Assembly (NCBI RefSeq): GCF_003626975.1
Contig: NZ_CP032616.1
Span: forward strand, 5,556,001 to 5,620,000
Direction of reading: 5' to 3'
DNA from: Pseudomonas sp. DY-1
GTDB lineage: Bacteria; Pseudomonadota; Gammaproteobacteria; Pseudomonadales; Pseudomonadaceae
DNA: 64,000 nucleotides
The position numbers and the translations under genes were made by a program. The notes beneath the pieces are model-generated. The model was not told the DNA's origin. It saw only the letters and a list, made by a program, of their open reading frames with translations, and did not search any database. Of this stretch, positions 17,650 to 29,519 are shown one piece after another. How positions within the stretch are numbered: the stretch's first letter is position 1; each line of letters opens with the position of its first letter.

Positions 17650-20295
17650 TCAGCGTTTTACCAAACCTGTGAAACCGCCCGCGATCAGGGCTGCGGTATC
17701 GGCCAGTGCCACCAGCGGGTCGAGGCCAGCGGGCACCGCCATGTAGCGCGGTTCCCAGTCGGGCTGGAATTTTTCCTTGAAGCGACGCAGGCCCTGGAAG
17801 TTATAGAACTGCTCGCCACGGCGGAAAATGAGGGCGCCGAGGCGCTGGGTCAGAGGTGCACCGCGGCGCGGTTGCAGGCCGGCCAGCGGGACCATGCCCA
17901 GGCTGAATCGGGCATGGCCGCGCTCCTTGTAGTGCAACAACAGGCTGAGCATGAGGAACTCCATGGTCAGCTTGGGTGCGTGAGGGTGAACGCGCATCAG
18001 GTCGATGCTGGAGAGAATGTTGCCTTCGGTTTCCAGCAGGTTGGCGAAGGCCACCGGCTTGCCCTCGAACTGAATGGTGGCGATGCGGAAGTGGTTCAGG
18101 TAGTCCGGGTCGAAGCGACCGAGCGAGAAGCCTTTCTCTCGTGCCTGTTTGCCTTGCATCCAGGCTTCGGAAATGGACTGGAGCTGGTCGAGCGGCGCGG
18201 TTCCGACTTCGTAGATCTGCAGGCTGAGGCCGTCGCGCTGGCCACGGCTCAGGGTGTAGCGCAGGTCCTTCATGGCCTTGTTCTTGGCTTCCAGGTCGAA
18301 GCGGGGCAAGTCGACGCGCGCTTCCTCGCCCAGCTTCAGCGCCGACAGGCCAATGTCCATGTAGTAGGGCAGGTTTTCTGCGCGAACCTGGTAGAACACC
18401 GGCCTCGCATGATGGTGGTCGCACAGGTCGCGGAACTGCCAGATCAACTCGGCGCGCCGGTGCGCCGGGCCGATGGGGTCGAACAGGGCGACCAGGCTAC
18501 GGCCACGGCGGGCGTACATGAGGAACGCGTCGCCTTGCGGATGGAACAGCAGGGCCTTGTCGCCGGTCAGCACCAGACCGCCGTCGGGCTGGTCGGAGGC
18601 ACGGATCACGTCTGCGGCGCGCCGCAGTTCTTCGTCAGTGGGCTCGTGGATGGTCGGCGGCACTGGGCGCAACAGCCAGGCCAGGGCGATACCGGCCAGC
18701 AGCACGCCACTGGCCAGGGAGGCGCGAAGTGCGCGGGGCGCATCGCCATCCACTTCGAACTGCCACCAGAGTTCATGGCTGTAGGGCACGTCCTGGAAGG
18801 CGAAGAACATCACCCAGATCGCCGCCAGAAGTACGCAGGCACTGGCTGCCAGGTTGAGCGGCGAGAAGGGCATCTCCAGCAGGCGGCTGGGGCGGTAGAA
18901 GGCGGTACGGAAGATGGCCAGCAGCACGGCCGTCATGGTCAGCAGGCTGGCTTCTTCCCAGTCGAAGCCCTTGAGCAGTGACATCCCGGCACCCGTCAGC
19001 AGCAGCACCACGGTCAACGCCCAGGCCGCCGACAGGCGGTGCCTCAGGCCGTGGGCCAGCAACAGGCAGAGCACGCCGACAAGGCTGGCGACCAGGTGCG
19101 AGGCATCGATCAAGCGATGGGGAATGAGGAAGCTAAGGTGCTCCAGGCGGACGTCGGCTGCCGGGGTGACGCCGGAGAACAGCAGCACCACGCCGCTCAG
19201 AAACACCAGTAGCGAAAGTACCGGCGCTGCAAGGCCTGAAGCGGCGCGAAGGGCCTGGCGACTAGCGGGGAACAGGCGTTGGGCCTCATTGGCGAGCAAC
19301 AACAGGCAAGCCAGCACCAGTGGCAGGCCGACATAGATCAAACGGTAGAGGAGCAGTGCGGCTGCCAGTGGTGCTGCGCCCAACTGGCCAGCGAAGGCTG
19401 CCAGCAGCACAGCCTCGAATACACCGACTCCGCCGGGTACATGGCTGAGCACGCCAGCGGCCAGGGCGAGCATGTACACCAGCAGGAATGCACCGAGGGG
19501 CGGCGCTTCCGGCAGCAGGACATAGAGCACGCAGGCTGCGGCACAGACGTCCACCACCGTGATCAGCAACTGCAGTGCCGATAGACGCAGACCCGGCAGG
19601 CGCACGCTGCGATTGCCCAGAGGCAGGTCGATACAGCCGGGCACTGGCGGCTCTGCTGCACGGTGTCGCGAAATCCAGAGGATGAGTCCGCCACTGGCCA
19701 GCAATACACCCATCGCAAGGATGATCACCAGGTTTTTCGGCAGGCCCAGGGCAAGGGAGGCGGCAGCCGGGGCGCTCAGTGCGGCAAGGGCGGCCAGGGG
19801 GGGGAGTGCAGAACCCAGGGCCAGGCTGGCGAACAGGGTGATGCGGGCGATGTCGCCTGCGCCGAGATCGTTGCGCCCGTAGAGGCGAAAGCGCACCGAG
19901 CCGCCGGTGAGCATGGACAAGCCAACGGCATTGCCGACCCCTGACGCACAGAAGCTGCCGAGTGCCATGCGCTGCAAGGGCAGGTGCACTCCGGCGAAGC
20001 GGCAGCCGGACCACTCGTAGCCGATGTAGGCGATGAAACTGACTGCGGTGGCACCCAGGGCCAACAGCAGGCTGGTGCCAGGGACGTCATGGATGGCACC
20101 ACGCAATGCATCGGGGTCCAGTTCTCGCAGCAGGTGCCAGCACGCCAGCAGGCCGAGGACGAAGACCAGCAGGGTGAACGCGACGACGATCCACTGCCGA
20201 TAAGCCGTGAGGCCATCCAGCCAGCGTAGCGGGGCGGGTTCTTCGTTGAGTGGGCCGTTGGCCGGGTTTTCCGCTGGCGGAGTGTTGGCGCGCAT
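17650..20295 (-). CDS. mprF: Bifunctional aminoacyl-phosphatidylglycerol synthase/flippase MprF
   Basis: An 881-aa protein, the same length as P. aeruginosa PA0920. The N-terminal two-thirds hold about fourteen membrane helices, the flippase domain; the C-terminal DUF2156 domain, from about residue 540, is the tRNA-dependent synthase (VLTGDKALLFHPQGDAFLMY, then LEAKNKAMKDLRYTLSRG). The product in P. aeruginosa is alanyl-phosphatidylglycerol, which lowers negative surface charge and gives resistance to cationic peptides and acid. The start is ATG 20295 with AGAGG 7 bases upstream. acvB follows in the same unit. Confidence 0.93.
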   Translation of the reverse strand: MRANTPPAENPANGPLNEEPAPLRWLDGLTAYRQWIVVAFTLLVFVLGLLACWHLLRELDPDALRGAIHDVPGTSLLLALGATAVSFIAYIGYEWSGCRFAGVHLPLQRMALGSFCASGVGNAVGLSMLTGGSVRFRLYGRNDLGAGDIARITLFASLALGSALPPLAALAALSAPAAASLALGLPKNLVIILAMGVLLASGGLILWISRHRAAEPPVPGCIDLPLGNRSVRLPGLRLSALQLLITVVDVCAAACVLYVLLPEAPPLGAFLLVYMLALAAGVLSHVPGGVGVFEAVLLAAFAGQLGAAPLAAALLLYRLIYVGLPLVLACLLLLANEAQRLFPASRQALRAASGLAAPVLSLLVFLSGVVLLFSGVTPAADVRLEHLSFLIPHRLIDASHLVASLVGVLCLLLAHGLRHRLSAAWALTVVLLLTGAGMSLLKGFDWEEASLLTMTAVLLAIFRTAFYRPSRLLEMPFSPLNLAASACVLLAAIWVMFFAFQDVPYSHELWWQFEVDGDAPRALRASLASGVLLAGIALAWLLRPVPPTIHEPTDEELRRAADVIRASDQPDGGLVLTGDKALLFHPQGDAFLMYARRGRSLVALFDPIGPAHRRAELIWQFRDLCDHHHARPVFYQVRAENLPYYMDIGLSALKLGEEARVDLPRFDLEAKNKAMKDLRYTLSRGQRDGLSLQIYEVGTAPLDQLQSISEAWMQGKQAREKGFSLGRFDPDYLNHFRIATIQFEGKPVAFANLLETEGNILSSIDLMRVHPHAPKLTMEFLMLSLLLHYKERGHARFSLGMVPLAGLQPRRGAPLTQRLGALIFRRGEQFYNFQGLRRFKEKFQPDWEPRYMAVPAGLDPLVALADTAALIAGGFTGLVKR

Positions 20296-20514
20296 CAAGC
20301 ACCTCTAGGCAATGTGCGCCACTGTGTGTGGGCGCCGACAGCAAGTTCCAAGTGTCTGGCAGAACTTTTTTCATGGCCGGCAGGGCCGCACGGAAACACG
20401 TGGGACAGCCGGGTGTAGCGCCAAGTCTAGGCGAGCGCGGGAGGGCGGCTGTAGCGGGGATTCGGGGAGGACAGGAGGCGAGCGGCAATTTGTCGCGGCC
20501 GGAGGCCCCGCCGG

Positions 20515-22920
20515 TCAATGCCAGACCGAGCGGGTCTCCCAATCGCGGAACTGATCGGCAGGGATCGGCTGGCTGATCTTGTAGCCCTGGGCGATATCGC
20601 AGCCGTACTGGCCGAGCTGGTTGAAGGTCAGCTGGTCTTCGACCCCTTCGGCGACGACCGTCAAATCCAGGTTATGCGCTAGCTCGATGATGGAGCGAAC
20701 GATCTTCGCCGAACCGTCGTTGCTGGTCATGGCGGTCACGAAGGACTGGTCGATCTTCAGCGAATCCACCGGCAGTCTCTGCAGATAGGCAAGGGACGAG
20801 TAACCGGTGCCGAAGTCGTCAATGGTCAGGTGGGCGTCCAGTTCCTTGAGTGCGCTGAGGGTTTGCATCGAGGCAACCGGGTCTTCCATCAGTGCGCTTT
20901 CGGTCAGCTCGAACTCGATCCAGTGGGGCTTGGCGCCCCAGGTGGCGAAGGAGCCCTTGATGCGCTCCAGCAGGCGAGGGTCTCGCAGGTCGTGGGCGGA
21001 GAGATTGACCGATATCGGTCGTTCATCGCCCTCCTCATGCCAGGCATATCGTTGGCCCAGGGCGGTATCCAGCACCCAGAGGGTCAGCGGGGTGATCAGG
21101 CCGGTGTTCTCCGCAAGGCGGACGAATTCGTCCGGAGGCAGCATGCCGTGTTGCGGATGGCGCCAGCGCACCAGGGCCTCAGTGCCACAAACGCGATTGC
21201 TGGCGATATCCACTTTGGGTTGGTAGTAGAGCAGCAGTTCGTTGCGATCGATGGCGCGGCGCAGGTCGCCCATCAGCGTCAGGTGCTGGGCGCATTCCTG
21301 ATCGAGTCCGCCCTGGAACACCGCGAAGCCCGCATTGGAGCGCTTGGCCTGTTCCATGGCACTGCCAGAGCGGCGGATCAGCGCTTCTGGCGCCGTGCCG
21401 TGGCCGGGGTAGAGAGCAATGCCGATGCTGGCGCGGGCTTCCAGATAGAGGCCGGAAAGCTCCACCGGGTCGTACAGCGCGGTGAGAATCTGCTTGGCCA
21501 ATTGCGAGGCGTGCTCGGCACCGCTATTGGGCATTAGCACAGCGAATTCACACTCACCCATTCTTGCCACGGTTCGTTCCGGCCCCACCACCTGCTTCAG
21601 GCGGGACGCGATCTCGATCTGCAGGCGGTCGCCTTCGCGATAGCCGAGGGTCTCGTTGATCTCCTGGTTGCGCGCGATTTCCAGGTGCAGCAGGCCAAAG
21701 GGGCGGCGTTCCTGGCGGGCAGTGGCGATGGCGGTGTCCAGCAGCTCGTGCAGGCGTACCCTGTTGGGCAGGCCGGTCAGCGCGTCTTCATAGGCCATCC
21801 TGCGGATGGTCGCTTCGGCTTCCAGGGCGCGGGATCGGGTGCGCAGCGTGGCGATGCCGAAACCCAGATCGTTGGCCATGGCCAGGAGCAGTTCCACTTC
21901 CTTTTCATCGAAGGCATCGGCGCTGGCGGCCATGATCACCAGCATGCCGATGGGTTTTTCTTCCACGTGAAGGGGGAGTGCCAGTGCGCCGGAGAAACCA
22001 AGCTCCAGGGCTTCCTCATGCAGTGCCGCGGCGGAATCATTGAGCAGGTCACGCATTACCAACGGACTGCCGGCGAGCAGCGCCTGCTCCAGTTCGCCAT
22101 GGAAGTTTCGGTCATGGCTGCCGGCGCCCCATCCCTGGCAGATGCCATTAGCGGCGTGGCATGCCATCACCTTATATGGATGCGCCGGATCGTCTTGGCG
22201 ATAGTCGACCCAGGCCTGGCAATAACCGCATTCATCCACCAGGACCCGGCAGATATCTGCCAGCAGCGGGGTTTCGCTAGCAGCGTGGATCACCGCATGG
22301 TTGACCGCCACGCGAGTCGTCAGGGCGCGATTGAGGGCTTCCACCTGGAGTTCGGCCTGTCGGCGGTGGGCCTTGCTGCGCAGTGCCTGGAGGCCGAAGG
22401 CCAAGTCATCGGCGGCTTCGCTGAGCAGTTCCAGTTCGCGTTCGCCAAAGGCGTCGGGTTCTTTGGCACAGATGGCGAGGGCGCCAAAGATTTGGCCTTC
22501 CACCCGCAGGGGTAGAGACAGGACCGAGGCGATACCGTGGGTTACCGCGCTTTCCCGCCAAGGGCTGAGCCTGGGGTCGGTGAGGATATTGCGCGTAATA
22601 GTTGGGGTGCCGGTGCGGATGGCCGTACCCGTGGTGCCCTGTCCCCGCTCGCGGTCGGCCCAGGTGATGTTTAGCGAGTCGACATATTCTTTATCCAGTC
22701 CCACATGCGCCAGGGGAGTCACCGACTGCGCTTCGTCATGCTCGGCGCGACCGACCCAGGCCATGCGGTAGCCACCTTCTTCTACGACTACGCGGCAGAT
22801 TTCCTTGAACAGGAAACACGGGTCTTCGGCGCGTAGAAGGGCGCGATTGCAGCCGCTCAGCGTACGCAGGGCGCGGTTGAGGTATTCGACTTCCTCGCTG
22901 GAGGCGCAGTAGGCGGCCAT
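20515..22920 (-). CDS. GAF-GAF-GGDEF(degenerate)-EAL c-di-GMP phosphodiesterase
   Basis: An 801-aa soluble signalling protein: two GAF domains (about residues 25-175 and 205-360), a GGDEF domain (370-535) and an EAL domain (545-795). The cyclase motif is degraded to MGECEF (454-459), and the usual metal-binding LDIDxFKxIN is replaced by LEIARNQEIN, so cyclase activity is unlikely. The EAL domain is intact: EALVRW at 581-586, NLSAHDL, and DDFGTGYSSL at 701-710. It should hydrolyse c-di-GMP under control of ligands or redox sensed by the GAF domains. The ATG at 22920 is the start; earlier codons would run through the tRNA terminator. Confidence 0.88.
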   Translation of the reverse strand: MAAYCASSEEVEYLNRALRTLSGCNRALLRAEDPCFLFKEICRVVVEEGGYRMAWVGRAEHDEAQSVTPLAHVGLDKEYVDSLNITWADRERGQGTTGTAIRTGTPTITRNILTDPRLSPWRESAVTHGIASVLSLPLRVEGQIFGALAICAKEPDAFGERELELLSEAADDLAFGLQALRSKAHRRQAELQVEALNRALTTRVAVNHAVIHAASETPLLADICRVLVDECGYCQAWVDYRQDDPAHPYKVMACHAANGICQGWGAGSHDRNFHGELEQALLAGSPLVMRDLLNDSAAALHEEALELGFSGALALPLHVEEKPIGMLVIMAASADAFDEKEVELLLAMANDLGFGIATLRTRSRALEAEATIRRMAYEDALTGLPNRVRLHELLDTAIATARQERRPFGLLHLEIARNQEINETLGYREGDRLQIEIASRLKQVVGPERTVARMGECEFAVLMPNSGAEHASQLAKQILTALYDPVELSGLYLEARASIGIALYPGHGTAPEALIRRSGSAMEQAKRSNAGFAVFQGGLDQECAQHLTLMGDLRRAIDRNELLLYYQPKVDIASNRVCGTEALVRWRHPQHGMLPPDEFVRLAENTGLITPLTLWVLDTALGQRYAWHEEGDERPISVNLSAHDLRDPRLLERIKGSFATWGAKPHWIEFELTESALMEDPVASMQTLSALKELDAHLTIDDFGTGYSSLAYLQRLPVDSLKIDQSFVTAMTSNDGSAKIVRSIIELAHNLDLTVVAEGVEDQLTFNQLGQYGCDIAQGYKISQPIPADQFRDWETRSVWH

Positions 22921-23027
22921 GGCCAACCTCCATCTGGTAGACGGGTGCGCTTGAAGTATAGAGGTCGGGACTTGTCCGGTCGGGTGACTGACGAACAGCC
23001 TGGACAGACGGAGGGACGGTGGAAACG

Positions 23028-23056
23028 AAAAAGGCCACTCCGAAGAGTGGCCTTTT
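23028..23056 (-). terminator. Terminator of initiator tRNA copy 1
   Basis: AAAGGCCACTC pairs with GAGTGGCCTTT around a CGAA/TTCG tetraloop and is followed on the minus strand by a T-run. It starts 9 bases after the tRNA 3' end and is identical to the second copy at 23221. Confidence 0.95.
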
Positions 23057-23064
23057 CCTAATGT

Positions 23065-23141
<77 letters not shown>

Positions 23142-23147
23142 ACGGCA

Positions 23148-23175
23148 ATTCTACAGATCGGCGGGGGGCTGTCAA
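23148..23175 (-). promoter_or_regulatory. Sigma-70 promoter of tRNA-fMet copy 1
   Basis: On the minus strand TTGACA (23170-23175) and TAGAAT (23148-23153) are separated by 16 bases, with the -10 box 6 bases before the tRNA. This is near-consensus and would start transcription at or just before the mature 5' end. Confidence 0.9.
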
Positions 23176-23220
23176 ATGATTTCTGCTTTTTAAATCAAAT
23201 ACTTAATTCGAGCCCAAACG

Positions 23221-23249
23221 AAAAAGGCCACTCCGAAGAGTGGCCTTTT
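23221..23249 (-). terminator. Terminator of initiator tRNA copy 2
   Basis: The same hairpin as at 23028-23056, base for base, 9 bases after the second tRNA gene. It would stop transcription before the promoter of copy 1. Confidence 0.95.
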
Positions 23250-23257
23250 CCTAATGT

Positions 23258-23334
<77 letters not shown>

Positions 23335-23340
23335 GCGGCA

Positions 23341-23368
23341 ATTCTACAGTTCTGCGAGGGGCTGTCAA
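23341..23368 (-). promoter_or_regulatory. Sigma-70 promoter of tRNA-fMet copy 2
   Basis: On the minus strand TTGACA (23363-23368), a 16-base spacer and TAGAAT (23341-23346), identical in hexamers and spacing to the copy 1 promoter; the spacer differs by a few bases. An AT-rich tract lies upstream (about 23375-23410), a possible UP element. Confidence 0.9.
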
Positions 23369-23520
23369 ACGATTTCTCAGAAAAAATCTTTTTCCCTCAA
23401 ATATTTAGCAATCCGCGGAGAGGGCAAGGCTGGCTTACTACTACGCTAGAGCGGCCGGCGGGAGCGACGGCTGCTGTATCATCGCCGGTTACCCGAACCG
23501 CCCCTGCGCCACCTACCGCC

Positions 23521-24576
23521 ATGCCGCAACGAAAAATCATCCACATTGACTGCGACTGCTTCTACGCCGCTATCGAAATGCGCGATGACCCTGCTTTGGC
23601 GGGTAAGCCCCTGGCCGTGGGTGGTTCCCCGGACAAGCGCGGGGTCGTGGCTACCTGCAACTACGACGCACGGGCCTACGGAATACGCTCGGCCATGCCG
23701 ATGCGCACGGCCGTCAAGTTGTGCCCGGACCTGAACATCGTCCGTCCGCGGATGGATGTCTATAAATCCGTGTCGCGGCAAATCCACCAGATTTTTCGCG
23801 ACTACACCGAGATCATCGAGCCGTTGTCGTTGGACGAGGCTTACCTGGATGTATCCGACAGCCCGCATTTCAATGGCAGCGCAACGCGCATTGCCCAGGA
23901 AATTCGCCGGCGAGTGGCGGCGGAGTTGCATATCACGGTGTCCGCTGGTGTTGCGCCCAACAAGTTCATCGCCAAGATCGCCAGTGACTGGCGCAAGCCG
24001 GATGGCCTGTTCGTGGTCACGCCGGACCAGGTGGACGAATTCGTCGCCGCGCTTCCGGTGGGCAAGCTGCATGGGGTCGGCAAGGTGACTGCAGAGAAGC
24101 TTGCGCGCCTGGGGGTACGCACCTGTGCGGACCTTCGCGACTGGAGCAAGCTGGCACTGGCACGAGAGTTCGGCAGCTTCGGCGAGCGCCTCTACAACCT
24201 GGCCCGTGGTCAGGACGACCGCATCGTGCAGGTGGACAGCCGCCGACAGTCCATCAGCGTGGAAAACACCTATGACCAGGATTTGCCGAATCTGGACGCC
24301 TGCCTTGAGCAACTACCGGCCCTGCTGGATGAACTACGCGGGCGAATGGCGCGGCTGGATGCCAGCTACAAACCGGATAAACCCTTCGTGAAGCTGAAGT
24401 TCCACGACTTCACCCAGACCACTCTGGAACAGGCCGGTGCCCGTCGTGACCTGGACAGCTATCGGCAACTGCTGAGCACGGCATTCGCCCGTGGCGACAA
24501 ACCGGTGCGTCTGATTGGCGTGGGGGTGAGGTTGCAGGACCTGCGTGGCTCGCTCGAGCAACTATCCCTGTTCTGA
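23521..24576 (+). CDS. dinB: DNA polymerase IV DinB
   Basis: A 351-aa Y-family translesion polymerase (E. coli 351 aa). Catalytic residues are in DCDCFYAAIEM near residue 10 and LSLDEAYLDVS near 102; the steric-gate region, the thumb helix-hairpin-helix (VGKVTAEKLARLGV near 180) and the little-finger domain are complete. It ends with LEQLSLF, a plausible beta-clamp-binding motif (QLSLF). I see no LexA-type CTG-N10-CAG box in the 150 bases upstream. A REP-like pair follows. Confidence 0.97.
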   Translation: MPQRKIIHIDCDCFYAAIEMRDDPALAGKPLAVGGSPDKRGVVATCNYDARAYGIRSAMPMRTAVKLCPDLNIVRPRMDVYKSVSRQIHQIFRDYTEIIEPLSLDEAYLDVSDSPHFNGSATRIAQEIRRRVAAELHITVSAGVAPNKFIAKIASDWRKPDGLFVVTPDQVDEFVAALPVGKLHGVGKVTAEKLARLGVRTCADLRDWSKLALAREFGSFGERLYNLARGQDDRIVQVDSRRQSISVENTYDQDLPNLDACLEQLPALLDELRGRMARLDASYKPDKPFVKLKFHDFTQTTLEQAGARRDLDSYRQLLSTAFARGDKPVRLIGVGVRLQDLRGSLEQLSLF

Positions 24577-24593
24577 CGCACGCCCCGCCTTTT

Positions 24594-24691
24594 TGTAGGG
24601 GCGAACTCATTCGCCAAGCAGGTCGAAGGCCTGCCCTTCGACGCTGCGAGGGGCAGCGTTGCTGCCCTTGGCGAGTGAGTTTACCCCTACA
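24594..24691. repeat. Inverted REP pair after dinB
   Basis: TGTAGGGGCGAACTCATTCG... at 24594-24618 is mirrored by CTTGGCGAGTGAGTTTACCCC... at 24667-24691, an imperfect 25-base inverted pair. The intervening 48 bases contain two further short dyads (CAGGTCGAAGGCCTG and a GGGGCAGC/GCTGCCC pair). The arrangement is that of a BIME-type REP doublet between convergent genes. Confidence 0.8.
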
Positions 24692-24718
24692 TTGAAAGGA
24701 TGGCGCGGGAGGAGGAGA

Positions 24719-25126
24719 TCAACCTTCCGCCGGCCAAAGCCGGATCGGCTTGCCTTCGGCGGGCCACAGGCGCAGTTGGTCGATGGGGGAAATGTCCCAG
24801 CGTTGCACCTTGCCCAGGGAGTCGAGGAAGCGCTGTTCCTGCTCCATCAGTGCTGGGGCGCACATCTTGCGGGTGCTGCCGGCGGCGCCGAAGGTGAGCT
24901 TGTCGCCTTCCAGGGTGTAGGACGCGAACCAGTGGTTGCAGCCGGCGTTGCCGTAGGCGCGGTTGTCGTCGCCCAGGGTGATGGTCAGGTGGCTACGGTC
25001 GATCAGCGGGCGTTCGCCGATCCACTCCACCTGATAGGTCGTGCCGGTTTCCAGTTGCGGACGGTCAGTGGCGCAGCCTGTGAGAGCGGCAGCCACGGCA
25101 GTCAGCAGCAGGGTTTTTGGGATCAT
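24719..25126 (-). CDS. META-domain (HslJ-like) lipoprotein
   Basis: A 135-aa lipoprotein: signal peptide with lipobox LTGC, Cys at residue 18, then a META/HslJ-type domain with the family's YGNAGCNHWFASYTLEGDKLTFG and TRKMCAP segments, two cysteines likely disulfide-bonded. HslJ proteins are envelope or outer-membrane proteins linked to heat or novobiocin response; the function here is unknown. Its ATG overlaps the stop of the upstream zinc-ribbon-like gene (ATGA). The C-terminus repeats RLWPAEG twice, ending exactly at the second copy. Confidence 0.87.
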   Translation of the reverse strand: MIPKTLLLTAVAAALTGCATDRPQLETGTTYQVEWIGERPLIDRSHLTITLGDDNRAYGNAGCNHWFASYTLEGDKLTFGAAGSTRKMCAPALMEQEQRFLDSLGKVQRWDISPIDQLRLWPAEGKPIRLWPAEG

Positions 25127-25563
25127 TGGGCGTCCTCCTGACGACAGTTCGGGCAGTAATGCTTGCCAGCCTGGCTGCGCCAGCCCAGCTCCGCGATACG
25201 CGCTTCGGCGGCGGGGGCCTGGGCCTGCTTGCCGAGGCCGCCGTCGACGGCGAACTCGAAGTCCAGGTGCGCGCCGCAGGCGTCACAGTCAACTTGCCAG
25301 TTGTGAATCGAGAGCTCCTTGAAAACCGGGCCCTTGGCCACCGCCAGCCACTGGCCGGGCGGGTTGATCAGGTGGCGCACCTTGTCCACGGTCAGGCGCA
25401 TGCTGAGGTCGCGGCTGCCTTTGAGGGTTACCAGCAGGGTGTCGCCAGTCTTGATCGAGCCGCCGGTACCCGTTACCTGGTAGAGGCCCGGGGAGAGGGC
25501 GCGGCATTCGTTCAAGGTGTGGGCGGGATTGAGCAGGTTGTAACGGAAATCGTGTTCGGCCAT
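25123..25563 (-). CDS. Uncharacterised protein with two CxxC pairs (zinc-ribbon-like)
   Basis: A 146-aa cytoplasmic protein. The N-terminal 85 residues are beta-rich (LYQVTGTGGSIKTGDTLLVTLKG), then CDACGAHLDF and, at the end, KHYCPNCRQ give two CxxC pairs, a likely treble or ribbon zinc site. I cannot assign a named family or activity. The start at 25563 is chosen because earlier in-frame codons overlap ldhA. It overlaps the lipoprotein gene by 4 bases, so they form one operon. Confidence 0.8.
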   Translation of the reverse strand: MAEHDFRYNLLNPAHTLNECRALSPGLYQVTGTGGSIKTGDTLLVTLKGSRDLSMRLTVDKVRHLINPPGQWLAVAKGPVFKELSIHNWQVDCDACGAHLDFEFAVDGGLGKQAQAPAAEARIAELGWRSQAGKHYCPNCRQEDAQ

Positions 25564-25598
25564 AGGTCCTCCGGAAGCGCCGCGCATGCTAACACGGC

Positions 25599-26582
25599 CT
25601 AGGCGTCCACCTGATTGCACGGCCGTCCGGCGGCCCAGGCGAGGATGTTATCCAGGGTGGTGCGGGCTATGGCGGATAAGGCTTCGTGGGTGAGGAAGGC
25701 CTGGTGGGCGGTGATGATCACGTTGGGAAAGGTGAGCAGTCGCGCCAGCACATCGTCCTGCAGGGGCAGGTCGGAACGGTCCTCGAAGAACAGGTTGGCT
25801 TCTTCTTCATAGACATCCAGGCCCAGGTAGCCGAGCTGGCCGGATTTCAGCGCATCGATCAGCGCTGGCGTATCCACCAGGGCACCGCGCCCGGTGTTGA
25901 TCAACATGGCACCGGGTTTCATCTGTTCCAGGCTACTGGAGTTGATCAGATGCCGGGTGGCCTCATTGAGCGGGCAATGGAGGCTGATGACGTCGCTATC
26001 GGCCAGCAATTCCGGCAGCTCGACATAGACCGCGCCCATCGCTTCGACACTCGGATTGCGCTGCGGATCGAAGGCCAGCAGGCCGCAGCCGAAGCCGGCC
26101 ATGATGCGAGCGAAGGTGGCGCCGATCTGGCCGGTGCCGACCACGCCGACGGTCTTGCCTACCAGATCGAAACCAGTCAGGCCGTGGAGGGTGAAGTCGC
26201 CTTCGCGGGTGCGGTTATAGGCACGATGCAGGCGTCGGTTGAGCGCCAGGATCAGCGCTACCGCGTGCTCGGCTACGGCATGGGGGGAGTAGGCCGGTAC
26301 TCGCACCACGGTCAGGCCGAGGCGCTTGGCGGCCGCCAGGTCGACATGGTTGTAGCCGGCCGAACGCAGGGCGATGAGTCGTGTACCGCCGCTGGCCAGG
26401 CGCTCCAGTACGGGGGCGCACAGGTCGTCATTGATGAATGCGCAGACCACATCGAAACCATTGGCCAGGGCCGTGGTGTCGAGGGTCAGCCGCGTCTGCT
26501 GGAAGTGCAGCTCGAAGTTTGGGCCGGCCCCGAGGAAGCTCTCGCGATCATAGGCCTGACTGCTGAACAGAATGGTGCGCAT
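25599..26582 (-). CDS. ldhA: Fermentative D-lactate dehydrogenase (2-hydroxyacid dehydrogenase)
   Basis: A 327-aa D-2-hydroxyacid dehydrogenase. The NAD-binding GTGQIGATFARIM is near residue 150, catalytic Arg in ALRSAGYNH and NTGRGALVD, and Glu/His in GLDVYEEEAN and TAHQAFLTHEA. It reduces pyruvate to D-lactate, supporting survival without oxygen. The position next to gacS matches P. aeruginosa ldhA (PA0927). The start at 26582 gives the family N-terminus MRTILFSSQ. The zinc-ribbon-like gene begins 35 bases after its stop. Confidence 0.93.
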   Translation of the reverse strand: MRTILFSSQAYDRESFLGAGPNFELHFQQTRLTLDTTALANGFDVVCAFINDDLCAPVLERLASGGTRLIALRSAGYNHVDLAAAKRLGLTVVRVPAYSPHAVAEHAVALILALNRRLHRAYNRTREGDFTLHGLTGFDLVGKTVGVVGTGQIGATFARIMAGFGCGLLAFDPQRNPSVEAMGAVYVELPELLADSDVISLHCPLNEATRHLINSSSLEQMKPGAMLINTGRGALVDTPALIDALKSGQLGYLGLDVYEEEANLFFEDRSDLPLQDDVLARLLTFPNVIITAHQAFLTHEALSAIARTTLDNILAWAAGRPCNQVDA

Positions 26583-26642
26583 GGATTCTCCTTGGTTGCC
26601 CAGCAGCATAGCTGGCGTCTGGCCACTGCACGTTGTTCCGGG

Positions 26643-29399
<2,757 letters not shown>

Positions 29400-29519
29400 G
29401 CCCATCCTCTCCCCATGCGCTTTCCGCGCAGTGTAGCGACTCATTGGGTGGGAATCTGCTGGCCGTCTTGTAGAATTGCCGGCGCTCTACGTAATCATTC
29501 CTGTTTGCAGGTGATCTCC

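Noticed and set aside
20296..20514. A gene between mprF and the EAL-domain gene
   Set aside because: The gap has only GC-rich shadow frames without ribosome sites or conserved motifs.
23450..23520. An SOS box upstream of dinB
   Set aside because: No CTG-N10-CAG arrangement is present; CTGTATCATCGCCGGT has the left half only.
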